In this document: piece by piece, positions 46,701 through 58,806 of the stretch
Position numbering within the stretch: the stretch's first letter is position 1
How the letters are laid out: the number at the start of each line of letters is the position of its first letter
Assembly: GCF_036588685.1 (NCBI RefSeq)
Contig: NC_086379.1
Location: 15,919,862-15,983,861, forward strand
Source of the DNA: Mytilus trossulus
Lineage: Eukaryota > Mollusca > Bivalvia > Mytilida > Mytilidae
Length of the DNA stretch: 64,000 nt
Direction: 5' to 3'
Notes under the pieces: generated by a model
Seen by the model: only the letters and a program-made list of their open reading frames with translations
Told to the model about the DNA's origin: nothing
Database searches by the model: none
Made by a program: the position numbers and the translations under genes

Positions 46701-49323
46701 TCGAGTTCTATTTATTCACAATTTCTGTTTGATTATTTATGTCTTTAATGGTACTGTCCAAAAAAAGGTTGAAGGACTTTGCCTTCATTTACAATGTTTA
46801 CAAACATAGATTTGTCCATCTCATCTTTGATCTGTTTGATATTATAGCATTATTTTGATATTATTTGTTCATTTCCGCACAGTTTAATTGTTCCAGATCT
46901 ACACTTCATTGTCCACATATTGTATACACCGATTTGTTTTGGGATTAAACTTGGCTATCATTGCATAAAGCATCCGTAAATATGAATGTACTTTACAAGA
47001 TAAAGTTATCGTTCTGAAAAATGCGTTTCCTTTTCCAAATAAACAGGTAAATCGTTAAAAAAAAATAATCTGAAAATTTCATTGGAATCGTATATAATCT
47101 CGTTTTAAAAAATATTATTCTTTGTAATTAAGTATGGATATAAAAATTGTGGAGTGAATGTGCGATAAAAATATGCCATTAGGTTTTATGTGCTTTGTAC
47201 ATAATCTTCGCGCAACAACATTCTTAACACCATACGATAGTGCAATAGATATGTTCTTGCTTGATACATCAGAAATTTAAAATAAGATAGTTGATATTGT
47301 CACGTTTGTCAAAACGAAGACATCAAAAGATTCGATGCACAAAAAAGAAACGACTTTTACAAAGCTTAATCCAAAACAACTAACATCAGATAGATTTTTT
47401 TCTGCAGAATTACAAAATACAAGTGCTATTTCTTTCAAGGATTATACGTTTTTATAAATGAATATGCGAAAACAACTATCTTTGCTTTGAACCTGGTTCA
47501 GCTAGCATACTTTTGTCATTTTAATGCAATATATCATATATGTTTGATTAGGTATTGGAAAGTCATTGGCAACCATCTCAAGTATTATAATAGTAGGGAG
47601 ATGGTTTGATAAAAGAAGATCACTCGTTAACGGTCTTGCAACAGCTGGGTCAGGAGTAGGGACTTTTATTTTTGCACCACTTTTGGAATTTCTCCTGAGG
47701 AAATACGGTTTCCAAGGAACAATGCTGGTTATGAGCGGTGTAATGTTAAATATGTGTGTCTGTGGATCTTTATTTCTTTCTGTCCCCAAAAGCGCAAAGC
47801 ACAAAGTATCTAGTTTGGAAGGGATTTCAAATAAAGTATTTACAAATGATGAATCGACTGATTTCGCTGTGGCTGCTGTTCAGGAAAGGATTCAAAACAA
47901 ATCAGTCAACGAAATTTCTAATACAATTATATCAGAGAAACTGATCAATGACAACAATGATAAAAAGTGCCGACAATCAATTATTGAAAAAAACAAAACT
48001 GTAAAAGATTATTTCGATTACACATTACTGACAAATAATCGCTTTCTTTGTTTATGTATATCTTTTATGTTAGCAACGCTTGGCCACTCACCTGCATCTA
48101 TTATGTTGCCAGCCTTGGCAATGCAATTCAGTATAAGATCGAAGGATGCAGCCATCCTTTTGTCTATATCTGGGATAGCGGATATTATTGGACGTATAAT
48201 GCTTGGAATTTTATGTGACATTAAGTTTTTTAAGAAGAATCGACAGAACTTGTATGTGATTGCTATTTTCACAAGTGGCGTTTCTAGCATATGTTGTGTA
48301 TTTGCCAGCCAATATTGGCACTTTGTGTTATATTCCTGTATTTTAGGATTATTTGCTGGCGGCTCATACAATGTGTTGCCACCAGTTATTTTAGTGGACC
48401 TTCTCGGAATAGAGAATCTGGCCAGCTCATGTGGTATAGCTCTGTTATTTCAAGGTCTTGGATTCCTCGTTGGTCCACCTATGGCAGGTATGTAATCTAG
48501 ATCAAATTAAAAAAACTAAACAACTCATATTATATAAATAGCATTTACATGTTAATCTATTTATACCCATTACTGACTCAAGTATGTTTTCTTTTTTTTA
48601 TTGCTTGATTCTTTAGTACTGGTTTTGCTTGATGTAATAACTGGATAATTTCGTCCTCGTGCAATGCGCTGTGTATGTTTCAGTGTCATCACAATGATAC
48701 ATCTTTTATGAATTGATTGACAATAAGGCTTAATGTCTGTTAAAATGTGTTTAATGATTTTTCTAGTAAATTCCAGTACTGAGATAATCAGACAAGGAAA
48801 TGTACTTTTCTCTAATGACCAAGAATAAAAGAACAGTAACAATATAAACACTCGATACAACCAGGAAAACACTACCTAAAACATTTTCATCAGATTTTGT
48901 GACCGCAATTGATTGTGAGGTAATATATTGTACTAGGTTATCGACTAGATTTCGGTAAAGCCTCAAATACAATGGAAAGATTGAAATGGACATTAATTTT
49001 GATACAGGACATCAATATACACAATCTTCTAGTTTTTAAACGACGAGTATCTATTCGATTTATGATTTTTTTTATTTTATTTTATAGGATTTTTGACAGA
49101 CAAGTTCGGCGCATATCAATCCGGATTTTACCTTGCAGGAGTTTCTATGGTTACTAGTTCTATTGTCGTAATTCTCCCGGCTATTTTTGAGAGACTGAAT
49201 AGATCCAAATACGAAATAGATATAGCTGACAGAAAAGTTAATGACTTTGATTTAGCTGAACACATAAAGAATGAAACCAAGATATCATCGGAAATAACGA
49301 TGATCAGGCTACATGAAAGATGA
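43729..49323 (+). CDS. SLC16-family monocarboxylate transporter-like protein, 5 coding exons, 517 aa
   Basis: Predicted plasma-membrane transporter of the major facilitator superfamily, SLC16 branch. The family moves monocarboxylates, thyroid hormones or aromatic amino acids; the substrate here is unknown. Coding exons are 43729-43822, 45404-45547, 45918-46061, 47552-48487 and 49088-49323. Every intron is GT-AG and phase 1, and the joined length is 1554 bases with no stop before the end. The family signature DGGWGW is at residues 22-27 before the first membrane segment. The second conserved block (GRWFDKRRSLVNGLA) opens exon 4. D338 and R342 match the D-x3-R pair of helix 8 used for proton and substrate coupling in MCT1. 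A hydrophilic loop rich in N, S and K after the sixth helix is typical. I prefer the ATG at 43729 (G at -3) over an in-frame ATG at 43624, which has a weak context. Exon 1 and the start of intron 1 lie inside the palindrome; the rest does not. Confidence 0.9.
44140..44465 (+). repeat. 325-base interspersed repeat in transporter intron 1
   Basis: Third copy, directly oriented relative to 41740-42062 and differing by scattered substitutions. Because it lies outside the checkable palindrome, it is an independent insertion or an older duplication. Confidence 0.75.
45130..45312 (+). repeat. Short interspersed repeat (GATGTGGTATGAGTGCCAAT family) in transporter intron 1
   Basis: AAGATGTGGAATGAGTGCCA through GTGTAAAACCATTCAAACGG; closest in layout to the copy mirrored at 34020-34214. 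Confidence 0.7.
46062..47551 (+). other. Intron 3 of the SLC16 gene
   Basis: GT donor at 46062-46063 and an AG acceptor ending at 47551. I see no coding segment, repeat family member or RNA gene in these 1.5 kb; the sequence is AT-rich and featureless. Confidence 0.75.
48488..49087 (+). other. Intron 4 of the SLC16 gene
   Basis: GTATGT donor at 48488 and a TAG acceptor at 49085-49087 after a T-rich tract. The flanking coding frame joins as a split glycine codon. Nothing else is recognised inside. Confidence 0.75.
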
Positions 49324-49792
49324 ACTTGACATAAGACAAATCCAAAATGTTATCATGTCATAATTAATACAGAGAAATTGAAAATAATCACTGGACATTT
49401 ATGCAATACATAATTGACACCGTTTTTTTTAAATAATTATTGTAAAACTTATTGTCGTATTTGAATATTCAAAATAAGACAATGCGTGACAAAACCACGC
49501 ATCAATATTTTCGATATACACATACGGCGATTATTTGTACTTTTCAATACATAGAACCATATCAAAACCCTTTTTTGTGTAACAGAAGCTAGTTGGATTC
49601 ACTTGATATTTTTTCAATCTATTGTCCTTTTTGGCGCAAATATTCAGTTGTAAGTATCAAGTGACCGTCATCGGTTATATGAAATTGTGCGTGTTGTGAA
49701 GTAACCATGCCGTCTTTTTCAAGACTGGGAATTTAAGTTCATTCTGTGTTATGGTGGTATGAAAATAAGAACGATTGAAAGATTTAGACTAC

Positions 49793-49798
49793 AATAAA
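49793..49798 (+). terminator. Candidate polyadenylation signal of the SLC16 gene
   Basis: AATAAA about 470 bases after the stop codon at 49323, in an AT-rich stretch. It is the clearest signal in the presumed 3' untranslated region, but AATAAA is frequent in such AT-rich sequence. Confidence 0.3.
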
Positions 49799-50035
49799 TA
49801 CCACTAAAAAGCTTATAAGAAAATGGTCACAATGAACTAATCAACCGTGGATTAGATGGGGGAAAATGGAAAATAAAACAGTCATATATAATACATGTAT
49901 TCCATGTATATGTGTTGTGAAACATTATGAAGTCGACAGTTTTTGACAATCATTACAAAAATTGGTCTATCAATGGAATAAAGTGAGTTTTTTGGTATCC
50001 ATGCATTAAAAGTTATTTGTTAAACCCTCTACATA

Positions 50036-50278
50036 TCATCTGCCCATTCGTATGGTGTTTACATATCACAATTGATACGTTATTCACGTGCTTGTTCACA
50101 TTATACGGACTTCATATACAGGAGTGTGCTCCTTACTCAGAAACTGCTCCAACAAAGTTATGAGGAGGACAGATTAAAATTGACACTCCGTAAATTTTAT
50201 GGACACCATCACGAATTGGTGGATCCATACGATGTGTCTTTGAACAAACTAGCTAAGAACATTTTCACCACATGGTAG
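50036..50278 (+). pseudogene. 5'-truncated Penelope-like reverse transcriptase, C-terminal fragment
   Basis: The plus-strand frame reads SYGVYISQLIRYSRACSHYT and then LLTQKLLQQ, KFYGHHHELVDPYDVS, to a stop at 50278. The same order (GVYISQLVRFARVC, KLLHQGF, KFYHRY) occurs in the copy at 55274-56592, so this is the C-terminal region of a related element. The catalytic blocks are absent. It points the opposite way from the other two copies. Confidence 0.7.
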
Positions 50279-50748
50279 ATTGTGGTTTGTCATTATGTCG
50301 TCTAATCTTATAATTACCAAACGTGACTTATTCCCAATTGTGACTGTTTTGCTGAGTGTGAATTCGCATTACTATAAGACGTTTTACGGTACTTGTCTAT
50401 CCCAAATTCATGTATTTAGTTTAAATGTTTAATGTTATATTTGTAATTCTCATCGGATTTTGTCAAATGTGTTGACGTCTTTACTATTATATTTATGTGT
50501 TATGGAAAGAAAAATTAATCACCGCCTTCATTTATTAGATTTAATTTTGTTCAACGTAATCTGTACGATAATTTACGTTTGAAGTTGGATTCATAACAAA
50601 CTGGACATATATATATTATAGTTACTTGCTATTTAAAATAAGTATTGCAATATGCATTGTATTTAAATGTAATATCAGTATTTAGTTCTATTATAATCTT
50701 AAATCAATCCTAATTCTATCTTACTTTTGAGATATAGTTTTTCATATG

Positions 50749-50835
50749 TGACGTCATTTTTGTGCTGTTCCAGAAATTTCATAAATTCAAATGTGACGTA
50801 ATTTTTGTGCCTTTTCACCATCGTATGTGACGTCA
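50749..50835 (+). repeat. Three CRE-like TGACGTCA/TGACGTAA boxes
   Basis: TGACGTCA at 50749-50756 and 50828-50835, and TGACGTAA at 50794-50801, each within a longer ATGTGACGTMATTTTT context. They lie inside a transposon tail, so they may be repeat units rather than working cAMP-response sites. Confidence 0.4.
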
Positions 50836-51029
50836 TTTTTATGATTTATTGCGTTGATGCCTGGACTGAGTCGGGTGTGTTTATTCTAAGTTGGTCTTTG
50901 CATTATGTATTCCGGTTTTTGTTTTCTGTAATTAGTTAATACTTCAGTTTCATTATGTATATCTTTTATATTCATTTGATAAAATTTACTGTTTGCAATA
51001 GCATTAATTGTTCTAAATAATAGGGATGT

Positions 51030-51105
51030 TCTTATATCTGGGCGTCACTGGTGAGTCTTGTGTGGACCAAGCGCGTTTTTGGCGTATTAAATTTTAAACC
51101 TGATG
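51030..51105 (+). repeat. Partial GACGAAACG-family repeat
   Basis: GGGCGTCACTGGTGAGTCTT followed by AGCGCGTTTTTGGCGTATTA matches the 3' half of the family. Confidence 0.5.
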
Positions 51106-51660
51106 CTTTTTGTTATCTATTAATCATGTGTTTCTTTGTCTAATACGTTCTCCCATTTGTTTGTATTGTATTCCTGTAATATTATGTTGTCATTTCAATG
51201 TTATATTTAACATTGCCATTAAAGTGCTAGGTTTGGCATGCCACAAAACCAGGTTCAACCCACCATTTTTTCCTTTAAAAATGTCCTGTACCAAGTCAGG
51301 AATATGACCATTGTTATATTATTGTTCGTTTCTGTGTGTGTTACATTTTAACGTTGCGTCGTTTGTTTTCTCTTATTTTTAAGTGTAAATTCACATTGCG
51401 ATAAGACGTGTCACGGTACTTGTCTATCCCAAATTCATGCATTTGGTTTTGATTTTATATTTGTTATTCTCGTGGGATTTTGTCTGATGCTTGGTCCGTT
51501 TCTGTATGTGTTACATTTTAGTGTTGTGTCGTTGTTCTCCTCTCATATTTAATGCGTTTCCCTCGGTTTTAGTTTGTTACCCCGATTTTGTTTTTTGTCC
51601 ATAGATTTATGAGTTTTGAACAGCGGTATACTACTGTTGCCTTTATTTATCATTATCAGA

Positions 51661-52889
51661 CCAAGTAAGATATCTTTTTAATTATATTGATTTTAAAATC
51701 ACCGAAATCTTTGATTTGGATTTCGCTAATTCAATACCTTTGTAGGTATATATTAAGACCTGGTTGACCAATACTTTCCTCGTATGCATGTCCCCTGTAA
51801 GGAATCTCTTCCTTTGTTGGCAGATATCTCATTTCTTATTAACATCTGTATAGTGTTGAAGACATATTAAATAGTGAATGGAAACGGGGAATGTGTTGAA
51901 GAGACAACAACACGAGCGAAGAGCATAAAATATCCCACAGCCACCAAGAATATGCGTGTATCTATGATGACCTCTAAATGTCTGTTGTTTTGTCATTAAA
52001 TTAATTGATGTCTTGACATTGATATTTACCCTATATCTAATTTCATCATAGGAACTTGTACACTCTTGTGTATGAGTCAGGTCATCCAAGTCGACGTAAA
52101 ATACATCCTTTTGATACAGTGTTCATTCAAAATATGTCATCAATAAAACTCAAAAAGTTAAATATGTGTTGTTCATCTTCAGAGGAAGGAAAAGTTCAAA
52201 TATGTATGTTTCAGACACATCTGGGTCATTTACTTAAACATTTATATGTAAATGCATCAATTGAAACTGTACACTACTTTTTGAAACACACATATATTCA
52301 AATAGATTCATCAAATTGTATTACTTTGAAATTTAGATACGCTAGTCATTAACAGATTTTCAACCATTTATCTGCTTCATAATAACTAAAGTTCAAGGGT
52401 AAAAGCCGTTTGAATTCTTCTATGAGGTAGGTTTTAAAGGAAACCCAGTGTCGAGTAGCGGTAAAAGTTAAATGTTCCAACATAATTGTAGTTGTTACCT
52501 AGGAAGTAAATGACATTCCATTATCTCAAGTAATGTGTGTGGAGAAAATGTGCAATGGTTGACTACATGGTGGATTGTTATAGATTTTGAAACAGTAGTT
52601 GGTTTAACAAGGGCCAGTATTTTCATGAGATTTTGTATATTCTGGCATATGATGAGTTTTCTCAGAAGTATTAGGCAGCACTGATATCTGTCTTTGTTGA
52701 CCCTTTTTCCATTTATCGTGAGTAAATGTTTATACTTGCAACATTTTTATGATCATTTGATTTGCATAATTTGTACATTTGCAGCCATATTGCCTGTAGG
52801 TTTTGAAGACGACGTTTGCGGGCACTACGATTAGTAAGCTTCCTATTAACTGTGTACTAGTTAAAATTGATGTCAGACTAAACTCCATA
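51661..52889. other. Gene-free stretch between repeat blocks
   Basis: A repeat fragment near 51865-51960 resembles that at 54640-54700. A 98-codon frame at 52056-52352 has no recognisable domain and is probably chance. Confidence 0.4.
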
Positions 52890-53095
52890 ACTATTCATAA
52901 ATAAACTAGAAATAAAAAAAACCATACAAGACTTACAAAGGACAGAGGCTCCTGACTTAGGACAGATGCAAAAATGCGACGGGGTTAAAGCTAGGTCATA
53001 TTTCTGGTATTGACAGGGCATCTTTAGTCCAAAAAGGCGAAAAATCGAAAGCTCAAACACATCAAACGAATGAATAACAACTGTCATACGGATAA
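52890..53095 (-). repeat. Short interspersed repeats next to the dead Penelope-like copy
   Basis: Includes GAGGCTCCTGACTTAGGACA, shared with about 54868, and CAAACACATCAAACGAATGA, the complement of the CATTCGTTTGATGTGTTTGA family core. Confidence 0.5.
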
Positions 53096-54299
53096 AGCCG
53101 TGTTTGTTTCTTTAAATTCTAGTTCTGGGGGATATATTAACACAATCAGAAAAGTTTGGAATGTTAATGGAAAGAACATCATTAATATATCTAAATTTTA
53201 AATTAAATGATCTATCTTCTTTGATCTTTGACAAGTGTCTGAAGGAACTCCGACTCATATGAAATTAAAAAGAGGTCGGCAAGGAGAGGCGGACAGTTTG
53301 TTCCAATAGGAATGTCGACAATTTGTTGAAAAAGTCTACCTCCAAATTCAACAAATATGTTGTCAACAAGAAACTCCAGCATACTGATCACTTGTTCCTC
53401 TGTGTAGCATGTTTACCTTTTTGTTCACTATTAACAAAATATGCCGTATGGTATCCCGAAGTAATAAATTTATAGCGTTATGTTGAAAATCAATGTAGAT
53501 TATTTCTTTTAGACGATTTTTCAATTTCAATTTTCAATGGTGGTATACAGAGTTGAAAAATCGAAAGTTTTGATAGAACTTATTTCAGAAAATGATCGAG
53601 ATTTGAAATTATCCAGAAGTTCTATAGAGGTTTTTTTCAATCCACATACACGTATGGTTAATACCACTACGCGAGTAAACAGTTTTACAGTTTTTCTGAA
53701 AATCCTCTGTCACTGCGGATAGATTTTTTTAAATACTTGACAATTCTTTAGTCGAACATGCAGATGAGCCGGCAATGTACCGTTGTTTGTATTGAATTTG
53801 ATGAAGCTTGAGTATCCAATACAAACAAGGTAAGTCCTCCGATTTGTCGAGGTTATGTTCATTGAAGCCATGAAGGACTTATGATTCGCCAAAATCTCAT
53901 CCTTGTCAAATGATATGTTTTAGTATATGGGATTACCTGAGTGTTCGTGTATACCTAATTCTTTTACAAGACACTCGTAGTAGTACATACAAAGACAATG
54001 TTATTTGAAGCTTTGTCCGCAGTAACAACAACATACTTATCGTGAAGAGATGAAAGACATTTCACAGTCTCTTTGTCTCTGAAAACGGATTTCGGTCGAC
54101 CATTCACACAGTTTTTCAGCTTATGAATGCAACGTTTAATCAGAGACCGGATTGTTTTGACCCATGCTGATAAAGTGTCCAGTTCTACTTCATCTCGTTT
54201 AGCCCGTGCTCTGGCATAGTCCTCAATGGAGTCCATAATCATTTTGAAGTTATGATTCCAATTGAAGTGTTGGGGTTCTCTAAACTTTAAGCATTTCAC
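53095..54299 (-). pseudogene. Second Penelope-like reverse transcriptase copy, heavily decayed
   Basis: On the minus strand an N-terminal segment (54299-53964) contains the block YVVVTADKASNNIVFVC. It is followed by out-of-frame pieces: HKSFMASMNITST near 53880, TFDFSTLYTTI near 53550, DIPIGTNCPPLLADL near 53300, and FRYINDVLSI near 53180. The last replaces the second catalytic position of the usual Y-x-D-D box with N. Several stops and shifts break the frame, so this copy is dead. It lies downstream of, and in the same orientation as, the copy at 55274-56592, with about 1 kb of element-like tail between them. Confidence 0.7.
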
Positions 54300-55273
54300 A
54301 ATTTAAGAACTGCCTATTGATTTGCAATTGTTATTTTTTTTTTCTAATTAAATGTATTTCAATTGCATTCTTCACCGTAGTTCAAGGAGTATGTATGAAG
54401 GTGAGAGTTAAACATTGTACAACGTTTGAAGTTGTTTTTTACTTTTATTGCTTAGTCCAGAAAATGCTTTAAAAACAGATTACGTAAAAAAAATGTTCGA
54501 CTTGTTGGTACTAACTTTGAGACTGTATGTTACCTGAAACTCGAATTCTATCACCGTCGGTACATTTTTCTTCTAAAAAACATAAATTTGGCACCTAAAT
54601 TAACCATTTTGTGTCAGAAACAAAGTAATATAAAATTGAGAATGGAAATGGGGAATGTGTCAAAGAGACAACAACCCGACCAAATAAAAAAAAACCAACA
54701 GCAGAAGGTCACCAACAGGTCTTTAATGTAGCGAGAAATTCCCGCACCCAGAGGTGTCCTTCAGCTTGCCCCATAACAGATATATACTAGTTCAGTGATA
54801 ATGAACGCCATACTAATTTCCAAATTGTACACAAGAAACTAAAATTAAAATAATACAAGACCAACAAAGGCCAGAGGCTCCTGACATGGGACAGGCGCAA
54901 AAATGCGGCGGGGTTAAACATGTTTGTGAGATATCAACCCTCCCCCGAAACCTCTAACCAATGTAGAAAAGTAAACGCATAACAATACGCACATTAAAAA
55001 ATTCAGTTCAAGAGAAGTCCGAGTCTGATGTCAGAAGATGTAACCAAAGAAAAGAAACAAAATGACAATAATACATAAATAACAACATACTACTAGCAGT
55101 TAACTGACATGCCAGCTCCAGACTTCAATTAAACTGACTGAAAGATTATGATTTCATCATATGAACATCTGGCACAATCCTTCCCGTTAGGGGTTTAGTA
55201 TCATACCATCATAACATAAATGAGAAGAAAATAACCCGTTTCATGCCAACAAATGTTTTTAAAATAAATGTGT
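54300..55273 (-). repeat. 3' tail of the upstream Penelope-like copy plus repeat debris
   Basis: Non-coding stretch between the two reverse transcriptase copies. It contains CCAGAGGCTCCTGACATGGG and GTCAAAGAGACAACAACCCG, which have close partners at 52930-52985 and 51870-51920. I read it as 3' untranslated tail of the element at 55274-56592 with nested repeat fragments. Confidence 0.5.
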
Positions 55274-56592
55274 TTAGTTCCGACGCAAAGACCTTATCAG
55301 TGACTCAATATTAACGCCAAAGTATGAAATCTTTAATGACTTGACAACAGTATCGTTATTATATCCCTTCTTAATAAGTCTATTCAAAGGTTTTGTAAGT
55401 TTCTGAGGTGAATACTGACACCTTTGTGCTTTATAAAGAATATTTCCATAAAAAATTGAATATGAACGTATAAGAAGTCTGCATGTTGAGCTATATTTAC
55501 GAATGATGTCTTTATACCGATGATAAAATTTAGTAAATGTTTTGAATAGTTTGTGATATCGAAAACCCTGGTGTAATAATTTTTCAGTAATACATAAATT
55601 TCTCTCGTTAAAATCTAAAACATTATTACATACACGAGCGAATCGTACAAGTTGAGATATATAAACACCGTAAGATGGTGACAAGGGAACGTCACCATCT
55701 AAAAACGGATAATTAACGATAGGAAATGAAAAATCATCCCTTTTATCATAAATTTTAGTATTCAGCTTTCCGTTAGTGATATAGATATCAAGATCGAGGA
55801 AAGGGCAGTGGTCATTGTTAGTATTAGCTTTATTTAAAGTAAGTTCAGCAGGATAAATTTCATTAATATACATACTAAAGTCGTCATTATTGAGAGCCAA
55901 AATATCATCCAAATATCTAAAAGTATTATTAAATTTGTTTATCAGATGTAGTTTTGATGGGTCTTTGCTTATTTTTGTCATAAATTGTAACTCATAACAA
56001 TACAAAAAGAGGTCCGCAATAAGTGGTGCACAGTGAGTCCCCATTGGAATTCCGATAATCTGACGATATACGGAATCCCCAAAGCGAACAAAAATGTTAT
56101 CAAGTAAAAATTCAAGGGCATATATAGTATCAAAGCATGTCCAATTAACATAGTTTTTTTGTTTATTGCTACTAAAAAATGACCTAAAAGAGTTTGAACA
56201 TATATATTCACATTCTGATTTTTGAATGCCCATTTAATTAGGTGTGTGAATTTTTACTTAATGAGAATTTGAGACAATGTGGTATACAGGGTAGAAAAAT
56301 CAAAACTTTGAACAGATTCAAAATCACCAATATAAGCATGCAATTTATCAAGTACTTCCAACGAGTTCTTGACACTCCAAAAGTAATTTATTCCACTATT
56401 TTCGAAGGCCTTATTTGAATAATTTATTATAAAGTTTTTAATTGTATCAAGTGTGCTGGTAAGAAGAATAGACAATTTTGTAGTTGCACAATGGCTTGAA
56501 GACGAAATAAATCTATATTTGTAAGGGGTTTTGTGAAGCTTCGGAAGCCAATACATAGTTGGAACTATCATTGTATTTGGCTCTGCTTGCAA
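55274..56592 (-). pseudogene. Penelope-like reverse transcriptase, broken copy
   Basis: Two open segments on the minus strand (56592-56254 and 56233-55274) form one reverse transcriptase interrupted by a stop at about 56251 and a frameshift just after. Visible blocks in order are YWLPKLHKTPYKYRFI, a first catalytic aspartate in SFDFSTLYTT, IGIPMGTHCAPLIADL, and the active-site box FRYLDDIL. A long basic C-terminal region ends in LRRN. The finger and palm layout and the KLHK block fit Penelope-like elements as seen in molluscs. No GIY-YIG endonuclease motif is visible downstream. The N-terminal part is missing upstream of 56592. The single break in an otherwise intact frame suggests a fairly recent insertion. 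Confidence 0.8.
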
Positions 56593-57229
56593 AGCGATGG
56601 CTAAAAGACTGACAGTGCTTCAAGTTTTCTTACATTTTAAAAGAAGAAAAGTTTAAACGCTCAAATTTACATGTTTTATTTGGAATTAATTGAATATGCC
56701 TTCAATGTTTGATGATAACTGTGTACCTCTTTATGTGAAAACATTGTATAATTATGTATCTTTCAGTCTCGTGTGTAACGTATATGTACAACTTTTGGTA
56801 ACTGCTTAAACACAAATAGATAATATTAAAGACAAATTGAATGTATAAATATACACATTTAATGTAACATTAAAAAAAAAGGATAATAAATATTTTCATT
56901 TAATACAGGTTTACAGGTTGTGGCGCACATTATGATGACAGTCTTACGTCATATATCAGCGAAATATCTTATTCTACTACGTTGTTTTTATCCTATACAG
57001 ATATTCTAAGTGAATCCTGGACTATGTGATATGTAATCATAGAAACTCTTCTTATTTTCCTCTAGTTAATACAATTACATGTCTTACGCTTATTTGCCAT
57101 GATCAAATTGTTCTACAGATACATGAGATATGTATTGTATCAGATTAAAAAAAATTATCAGTAGTTTTATATATTTTTTAACAATATTTTTTTACAAATT
57201 TACTGGTTACAAAAGTGTGAATTATTCAA

Positions 57230-57435
57230 AATACTAAGGATTTTCTTATTCCAGGCATATATTACTTTAGCCGTATTTGGCACAATTTTTTGGAATTTTT
57301 GGTCATCAGTGCTCTTCAACTTTGTAATTGTTTGGCTTTACAACCATTTTGATCTTATCGTCACTGATGAATCTTATGTAGACGAAACGAACATCTGGAG
57401 TATCAAATTTTAAGCCTGAATTCTTTGATAACTAT
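57230..57435 (+). repeat. Short interspersed repeat, GACGAAACG family
   Basis: Ordered blocks AAGGATTTTCTTATTCCAGG, GTGCTCTTCAACTTTGTAAT and TCTTATGTAGACGAAACGAA match the copies at 42260-42450. Single-copy side of the window. Confidence 0.7.
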
Positions 57436-58704
57436 TAAAACATGTGTAAATACAATCAAATTTGTCTTCGCTTTTGCATACTTTTTTTAATTTCGAAAGT
57501 CAGCCGATAATGCTCCACAGTAGACGTTATATACCATGGTGTGATCTGTTAAATAAAATTGTCGTGTTGTCAGACCTTTAGAAAATGACAGTTTTACATC
57601 AATTACTAACAAGAATATATTTTTCCATTATACTTGAATACAATGAGATATCGTGCATACGTCACTGTCATAACAAAAACTAAGGAAACCAGGAGTTTAA
57701 GGCTAAACCATCAGTATATACATAAATTTGTACACTCAAAAGACAAATATATGTTTTCTTTTATTTATATATATATAGCACATGTCAAAATCCGAATAAC
57801 ATGCCGTATCATGCAAAGATATCAATATCAACCTGAGGCCTTTTACTGTATGATATAGGCTTCAGCATCAAAGTTGACCGATACGGTTTAAACAGCAGCT
57901 ATTTATCAAATGTTCAAAACTACTAAATATATGTTGTAATTCATTTGATTGCATATCTTAATTTTTTGGGCTCCATGATTGGTTAATGAAATACATTGTT
58001 TAAACAGGCGAACAATAAAAAATGCAGTTACCAATAGTTTAGAATAAATCACTTTTTTTTTAATTTTACAAATAAGGATACCGTTACCAAATCTACGATA
58101 GAAAAAGTATTTTTTCGTATTAAAGATTCAATGCAAAGTCTGTTAAGAATAGGGATATACTCGAAATCAGTTAATATTCATGAGTCAAGGTTTAGGCATG
58201 TAAAAAAGATGAATAAAATACAGACCACGTAAGAACACTTAGAAATATGAAAAATCTAAATTTCTTTTGATGGGAACTGATTCATATTTCAACCAGGAAA
58301 ATAGGATTTATTCATTCGTTGAGATAAGATAAAAACTGAGTGAGTTGATACAAATCGAGTTATATAAGATCGATACCTTGTGATTTTGTCTTTTTGTTCT
58401 TGTTCTTTGTAACGATCTAAACAATCAATCTTGTTTTCCAACTGATTTTTACAAGTAGCATTTATGAATTGAGAATACACCACCGTCGTTGATTTCATGG
58501 AACCGGCTTATATGTATAATTAGCGCTCGTAAACCTGTTTAGCACCAACATGTTCTCAATTTGACTGAACTTAATATTGAGCTCTTTGATTCAATGGTTG
58601 TCAGGCGGTTGTAATCTACCTTATTTGATTTTCGTTCGGATTATATATATAAATCAGAGTGAGTTTTACCATTTAAAATATTTGACATTTCATATCGGTA
58701 TTAG

Positions 58705-58806
58705 TGTTAATCTTTGTTGAAGACTGTACGATAGTTGTTGTTTACACTTACTTTCGTTTTGTATCTGGTGGTTAGTTGTCTTATTGAAAATCGTCCGGCA
58801 TCTTCT
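58705..58806 (-). repeat. Partial GATGTGGTATGAGTGCCAAT-family repeat
   Basis: TGTTGAAGACTGTACGATAG, then GGTTAGTTGTCTTATTGAAA and CATCTTCTTA: a diverged fragment. Confidence 0.45.

Larger units (their letters stand above)
50279..51660 (+). repeat. 3' tail of the Penelope-like fragment, internally duplicated
   Basis: The segment around 50360-50465 (ACGGTACTTGTCTATCCCAA) recurs in the same direction at about 51375-51500. The rest continues to about 51660 with GAACAGCGGTATACTACTGT, whose reverse complement appears at 61600-61640. This pattern fits a mobile-element tail that was copied twice. Confidence 0.55.

Noticed and set aside
52056..52352. 98-codon frame
   Set aside because: No recognisable motif, low-complexity surroundings rich in repeats, and no splice context.
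55274..56592. Integrated retrovirus or LTR retrotransposon
   Set aside because: No protease, RNase H, integrase or long terminal repeats; the motif order fits Penelope-like reverse transcriptases.
58376..58498. Possible minus-strand first exon (42 codons then a GTATCG donor)
   Set aside because: No second exon with a matching phase could be found within reach, so there is not enough support.
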